64,000 nucleotides of DNA from JACCTU01 sp963788055. Lineage in GTDB: Bacteria; Actinomycetota; Thermoleophilia; Gaiellales; Gaiellaceae. A program made the position numbers and the translations under genes. The notes beneath the pieces are model-generated. The model saw only the letters and a program-made list of their open reading frames with translations. It searched no databases and was not told the DNA's origin. Below, piece by piece: positions 62,401 through 64,000 of the stretch. The stretch's first letter is position 1. Each line of letters opens with the position of its first letter. The DNA lies in contig CAWBFA010000001.1 in NCBI GenBank assembly GCA_963788055.1, forward strand, positions 682,001 through 746,000. The letters run 5' to 3'.

Positions 62401-62480
62401 TCCTCGTCCCAGAGGTCGAGAATCTCGAGCTCGAGCTGGTTGTTGTCCGGGACGGCCGGGAGCGGCTGGAACGGCGGCAT
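59412..62480 (-). CDS. ileS: Isoleucyl-tRNA synthetase
   Basis: 1022 residues from the ATG encoding MPPFQPLPAVPDNNQLE. Class I catalytic domain: the HIGH region reads GPVTANKKLAMHTAWGR and the KMSKS region EKGREMHGSWGN, both off-consensus. Editing (CP1) domain: VVWTTTPWTLPANVAAAV and GTGIVHIAPGCGAEDFE. Zinc-ribbon cysteines occur (CPRCGTS; CEGCGG), and the anticodon-binding domain has NWYIRRSRRRFW. The length fits the family. It is followed by a coupled tiny membrane protein. Confidence 0.95.
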   Translation of the reverse strand: MPPFQPLPAVPDNNQLELEILDLWDEEGTFEQLRDRNRGGPRWSFVDGPVTANKKLAMHTAWGRTLKDVFQRYMALRGFDQRYQNGFDCQGLWIEVGVEKQLGLNSKREIEEYGLAEFAGKCREVVAWSANELWRGSKRLGQWMDWGNDYFTFSDTNIEYIWRFLKTVHERGWLYLGHRSTEWCPRCGTSLSQHELSQSGVYQERADPSLYVRLPLKEDHGEALVVWTTTPWTLPANVAAAVKPDAEYGLRENGEWVAVARYPDERFTRTVRGEELVGLRYEGPFDTLTPGASVEHRVIPWDDVTLDQGTGIVHIAPGCGAEDFELSKVHDLPVLMPVDEGGRFYDEYGWLHRLSTTEAADQIVGDLKERGLLVEAGLYEHSYPHCWRCDTPLIFRIADDWFISVDELRPQLLEANAAVDWTPEYMGKRMDDWLRNMGDWNISRRRFYGLPLPIYRCSCGHVNLIGSKAELAERAVRGMDQLEELHRPWVDGVVISCEGCGGEVERIPEVGDVWLDAGIVPFSTLGWQNPEWIPGGHATGAAKGLSTADLPDHSYWEEWFPADWVSEMREQIRLWFYSQLFMSVVLVGRAPFKSVLGYEKMLDEKGREMHGSWGNMIEAEEAFERIGADVMRWQFCAQPPDRNLLFGYGPAHEAKRKLLTLWHSVKFLVDYGNVGDFTPRIADLRVGPEVELRQLDRWLVARTNKLVLDATDAFEAQLTYRLIAAFEAFVDDLSNWYIRRSRRRFWDEDEVALRTLWYAIVQSLRVVSPVMPFLTDHLWRNLTGPAEGAPVSIHLAPWPEPGDVDEALLADVAAVRRVVELGRQARSTSGIKLRQPLRRLVVHGLDLRDGHVDEIADELRVKEVVFGEVEATELRVRPNLPRLGPKLGKELGAVRAALQAGDFEELGEGRFRAAGHELEADEVLVERHGLEGWAVAADDGLTVALDTSVDAELELEGRGFDLIHKLNSMRKDAGFELTDRIRVALPREFAGLIEEHGEWIAREVLAVSIELGDVDEPELAKA

Positions 62481-62580
62481 GGCTCGATTGTAGGCGGGCG
62501 TTAGCGGAAGCCCGGCCTGGGAACAACCCGTCCTACGGACGCGTTTGAATACCGGGACGGCAATCGAGAAAGGAAGCATT

Positions 62581-62904
62581 TTGGACGCAGTGACAACCCA
62601 GACCTTCGAGCAGGAGGTCCTGCAGAGCGATCAGCCCGTGATCGTCGACTTCTGGGCGGAGTGGTGTGGCCCATGCCACGCCGTCGCCCCGGTGCTCGAG
62701 AAGATCGCCGACGAGCGCAAGGACGAGCTCAAGGTCGTGAAGCTGAACATCGACGAGGAGCAGGAGATCGCCCTGCGGTTCGGGATCGTCTCGATCCCGA
62801 CGATCATGCTCTTCAAGGGCGGCGAACCCGCGGGAATCGCGGTCGGCGCGCAGCCCAAGAGCGCGCTCGAGAGCAAGCTCGGCCTCGTCGCGGTCGAGGC
62901 CTAG
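62581..62904 (+). CDS. trxA: Thioredoxin
   Basis: 107 residues from a TTG at 62581, with AAAGGAAG 5 bases upstream; an upstream TTG at 62545 lacks such a site. Active site WAEWCGPCHAVAPVLEKIA, and the cis-proline in VSIPTIMLFKGGEP. No signal peptide, so it is a cytosolic disulfide reductant. Repeat copy 6 follows 10 bases after the stop. Confidence 0.93.
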   Translation: MDAVTTQTFEQEVLQSDQPVIVDFWAEWCGPCHAVAPVLEKIADERKDELKVVKLNIDEEQEIALRFGIVSIPTIMLFKGGEPAGIAVGAQPKSALESKLGLVAVEA

Positions 62905-62914
62905 TAGCTGGTCG

Positions 62915-62990
62915 AGGCGCAAGTCGCTTGGCACTGCTAAAGGCGGCCGCTTCGCGGCCGCCTTTCGCAGCGACTTCACATCAAGCCTCT
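62915..62990 (+). repeat. Intergenic palindromic repeat, copy 6
   Basis: AGGCGCAAGTCGC, a spacer without the first hairpin, then AAAGGCGGCCGC-TTC-GCGGCCGCCTTT (12-bp perfect arms, 62939-62965), then CGCAGCGACTTCACATCAAG, the same tail as copy 1. Here the second hairpin is complete and ends in TTT. It lies between thioredoxin (plus) and the DUF2231 gene (minus), which converge. Confidence 0.8.
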
Positions 62991-63007
62991 GGGAGGTTCG
63001 GGGGGTG

Positions 63008-63532
63008 CTAGGCGCCCTCGGCCTCTTGCTTCTCCGGGGTCGCCACGGGTGCAGCCGCGCTGCTCGCCGGCTCGTCGATCAGGTTGAGCACGCGCATGCC
63101 GTGCACGAACACGACGCTTCCGCCGAGCCAGCCGCCGACGGTCAGCAGGAGAAAGCCCGCGATCGTCAGCACGTACGGGCCCGAGTCGATATCGCCCGCG
63201 TCGAAGGACGCCTTGCCGACCACCGCGGTGGCCAGGAAGACCGCGCTTGCGAGCAGCATCGCGATCATGTGCGCCGTCGCCGTCCGCCAGACGGGGGTGC
63301 CGGTCTCGATCCGCAGCCAATCCAAAAAGCCGGTCGTGGCCGTCAGGATCGTCACGAGGAGCGCGAAGACGAGCGCGAGCCACCACGCGTGCGTCGCCGC
63401 GTTCGTGCTGATCTCGAGCACGTCGGCCGTCGCCGCGGCGAGGGCGAACGTGTACGTCCCGACCGTGATGTCGGTGAGCGGCGGGTGGATCGGGTGCCCG
63501 GGCAGCCCGTGCCAAAGCGCTTCGGCCCTCAC
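63008..63532 (-). CDS. DUF2231 membrane protein
   Basis: About 174 residues; the GTG at 63532 is the chosen start, just after GGGAGGGG. The block EALWHGLPGHPIHPPLTDI is the DUF2231 signature, followed by four membrane helices (DVLEISTNAATHAWWLALVF; MIAMLLASAVFLATAVVG; YVLTIAGFLLLTVGGWLGG). The Pro/Ala-rich tail is cytoplasmic. Conserved His residues suggest metal or heme binding, but the function is unproven. Confidence 0.75.
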   Translation of the reverse strand: MRAEALWHGLPGHPIHPPLTDITVGTYTFALAAATADVLEISTNAATHAWWLALVFALLVTILTATTGFLDWLRIETGTPVWRTATAHMIAMLLASAVFLATAVVGKASFDAGDIDSGPYVLTIAGFLLLTVGGWLGGSVVFVHGMRVLNLIDEPASSAAAPVATPEKQEAEGA

Positions 63533-63549
63533 CCCCTCCCGCCGGCCCC

Positions 63550-64000
63550 TCACGACCGAGCCCCGGCGAACTGCTCGACTCCGTCCAGCAGCTCCCAGTT
63601 CGCGCGAAGTGCGCGCTCGGCTGCCGCGACGATGCCGTCCTCGTCCTCGGGTCGTGCACGCTCGAGGACACGGCGCGAGAGCTCCGCGTGCTCGTGGTCC
63701 CGTTCGGCGTGCAGCTCGAAGTACCGTGTGCCCTTCGAGTGCGGCTCGAAGCCATACCAGCGCGTGAGGCCCTCGAGCTTCGTGCGCGAGACCTCGGGCT
63801 GAGCCGACTCGATCGCGAAGAGCGCGGCGGCGCCTTCGGCGCCGGCGCCGCTCCAGGCCTCGGCGCAAGCGGCGGTCTCGGCGCGCGGCTCGCGGCCGAG
63901 GTCGGCGTCGAGCGCGGCGGCGAAGTCGTCCCAGATCGCAACGTGTGCGGCTTCCTCGGCAGCGTGGCCGGCGTCGGACGCCGACGCAGCGAGGCCTGCC
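63550..64000 (-). CDS. TenA/PqqC-like (heme-oxygenase-fold) protein, C-terminal part
   Basis: The frame is open to the right edge of the window, so the N terminus is missing. About 150 residues include HAAEEAAHVAIWDDFAAAL, ETAACAEAWSGAG, RTKLEGLTRWYGF, FELHAERDHEHAELSRRVL and ANWELLDGVEQFAG, ending in TGA at 63550. The all-helical pattern with YFE-HAERDHEHAE resembles the TenA/THI-4, PqqC and CADD iron-enzyme group. Which member cannot be told from this part. Confidence 0.65.
   Translation of the reverse strand, partial: AGLAASASDAGHAAEEAAHVAIWDDFAAALDADLGREPRAETAACAEAWSGAGAEGAAALFAIESAQPEVSRTKLEGLTRWYGFEPHSKGTRYFELHAERDHEHAELSRRVLERARPEDEDGIVAAAERALRANWELLDGVEQFAGARS

Overview
The window is high-GC bacterial chromosome (roughly 68-70% G+C by eye) with tightly packed genes, many 1-4 base stop/start overlaps and frequent GTG/TTG starts. 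The order rne-rplU-rpmA-obg-nadD-rsfS, together with a complete mreB-mreC-mreD-mrdA-rodA shape cluster, a short RpoD-like sigma factor, UdgX, and several DUF-type and CAP-domain secreted proteins, suggests a deep-branching actinobacterium. My best guess is class Thermoleophilia (Gaiellales/Solirubrobacterales); this comes from gene content and was not tested by a search. There are no rRNA genes, CRISPR arrays, transposases or phage genes; most of the window is core chromosome.

Layout. 0-4.5 kb: 3' part of kynureninase, UdgX uracil-DNA glycosylase, a BON protein, and a membrane diguanylate cyclase. 4.5-7.4 kb: 2-oxoglutarate dehydrogenase E1. 7.4-11.4 kb: a leftward, translationally coupled set made of a 71-residue membrane peptide with a Gly-Gly and a Cys-bearing tail, an ABC ATPase, an ABC permease, a PqqD-like/M50 membrane protease and small membrane proteins. 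This resembles the B. subtilis yydF-yydH-yydI-yydJ peptide system without its radical SAM enzyme and is my main candidate for an undescribed system. 11.5-18.6 kb: sigma factor, tRNA-Ala, and rsfS-nadD-obg-rpmA-rplU-rne. 18.8-25.6 kb: cell-shape cluster. 25.6-39.4 kb: secreted hydrolase, maf, methyltransferase, ndk, folC, gamma-glutamyltransferase, clpX, clpP, tig, a sensor kinase and a cyclase/ATPase regulator. Many genes in this stretch carry single-base insertions. 39.4-45.3 kb: two DUF4242-type genes around a large LuxR-type ATPase regulator, then a Tat-exported vanadium-haloperoxidase-like enzyme and a secreted protein. 45.4-51.4 kb: five tRNA genes among a dehydrogenase, GAF protein, CAP protein, AI-2E-type permease, cyclophilin, CtaG and an EamA exporter. 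51.4-56.2 kb: second CAP protein, a CheY-like regulator and a 1268-residue multi-GAF histidine kinase. 56.4-64 kb: possible small RNA, ispH, exported protein, tag, ileS, thioredoxin, a DUF2231 membrane protein and a truncated TenA-like gene.

Two features cut across the window. First, a palindromic intergenic repeat occurs six times (near 4.5, 15.1, 24.4, 37.1, 50.3 and 62.9 kb). Its core is GGCGGCCGC-TTC-GCGGCCGCC, usually paired with a second hairpin around GATCCGCG. It sits at gene ends, beside tRNAs and inside two operons. Second, conserved and probably essential genes (ndk, folC, clpX and others) are interrupted, and nearly every break is repaired by removing one base. That looks like insertion-type sequencing error rather than gene decay. 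I list those genes as 'pseudogene' as sequenced, while expecting most to be intact in the organism.

Functionally the window joins cell-wall elongation (MreBCD, PBP2, RodA), ribosome assembly and RNA processing, protein quality control (trigger factor, ClpXP), central carbon metabolism (SucA), isoprenoid synthesis (IspH), folate and NAD metabolism, and a large signalling layer: a GGDEF protein, two histidine kinases, a response regulator, a class III cyclase and a LuxR-type regulator.
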